This document shows, one piece after another, positions 63,932 through 64,000 of a stretch of 64,000 bases of DNA. A model generated the notes under the pieces. It did not search any database. It was not told where the DNA came from and saw only the letters and a list, made by a program, of their open reading frames with translations. Position numbers and translations under genes: made by a program. Each line of letters starts with the position of its first letter. Within the stretch, counting starts at the first letter, position 1. Source of the DNA: Dietzia sp. JS16-p6b (GTDB taxonomy: Bacteria; Actinomycetota; Actinomycetes; Mycobacteriales; Mycobacteriaceae); assembly GCF_003052165.1 (NCBI RefSeq), contig NZ_CP024869.1, forward strand, positions 1,336,001 through 1,400,000. The letters are read 5' to 3'.

Positions 63932-64000
63932 TCGTCGTCTGTACTATCTCGACAACGACCATCCCGACCACGGTGCAATCCACCGCCCCCGTCGTGCTCC

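Overview
The window is chromosomal DNA of a high-GC actinobacterium of the Mycobacteriales (Corynebacteriales). The gene content and the CobU-CobT, GlnE and QcrCAB proteins fit Dietzia or a close relative best. The genus is an inference; the order is well supported. As I remember it, gene order follows the Mycobacterium tuberculosis block Rv2190c to Rv2236c: cobD, SURF1, ptpA, ptkA-like HAD, cobC, Nif3, zinc ribbon, histidine phosphatase, rnpB, CYTH-CHAD, panB, glnA2, glnE, glnA1, RDD, DUF4191, lipA, lipB, dlaT/sucB, pepA, gcvT, ilvE, cobS, cobT, DUF3043, A-type Fe-S carrier, adoK, asnB, ctaC, ctaF, qcrB, qcrA, qcrC, ctaE, trpD, DEDDh-GIY-YIG protein, NlpC/P60. No IS element, integrase, prophage or CRISPR array was seen.

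Layout. 1-8.4 kb: an RCC1-repeat lipoprotein, tRNA-Val running straight into cobD, SURF1, the ptpA/HAD pair, then cobC-Nif3-zinc ribbon-phosphatase. 8.37-8.80 kb: RNase P RNA. 9-15.3 kb: a small conserved protein, CYTH-CHAD with a polylysine tail, a Baeyer-Villiger-type monooxygenase plus SDR pair behind a palindrome, prolyl aminopeptidase and panB. 15.5-30.5 kb: the glutamine-synthetase region (glnA2-glnE and glnA1), split by about 9 kb of accessory genes. These include a tight four-gene cassette at 24.4-28.9 kb: BCAT-like aminotransferase, class III CoA-transferase, MocR regulator and hotdog thioesterase. 30.7-36.4 kb: RDD, DUF4191, lipA, lipB and a lipoyl E2 enzyme with three lipoyl domains, two of them exact DNA copies, and two E3-binding domains. 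37.5-47.8 kb: secreted asparaginase, pepA, gcvT, ilvE, cobS, a CobU-CobT fusion, an Fe-S carrier and adenosine kinase. 47.8-62.6 kb: asnB, cytochrome oxidase and bc1 genes, an acyl-CoA dehydrogenase, a KstD-like gene broken by a stop codon behind an intact KstR-type operator, trpD and a DEDDh/GIY-YIG nuclease. The right end holds a small CxxC protein and a secreted NlpC/P60 hydrolase behind a c-di-AMP (ydaO) riboswitch.

Themes. (1) Nitrogen: glnA1 has a textbook GlnR-type box, glnA2 a close match and the asparaginase a weak one; GlnE is the adenylyltransferase for GlnA1. (2) Respiration: ctaC-ctaF, ctaE-qcrCAB and SURF1 supply the bc1-aa3 supercomplex. (3) Lipoate: lipA and lipB beside a lipoyl-rich E2. 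(4) Cobalamin: cobD, cobC, cobS and cobUT. (5) At least thirteen coding genes and rnpB have a TANNNT hexamer 6-8 nt before the start codon or RNA 5' end; for the genes this points to leaderless mRNAs and fixes several starts.

The best candidates for undescribed biology are the aminotransferase/CoA-transferase/MocR/thioesterase cassette, the E2 with an exact 403-bp internal duplication, the tRNA-cobD junction, and the KstR-controlled nonsense KstD-like gene.
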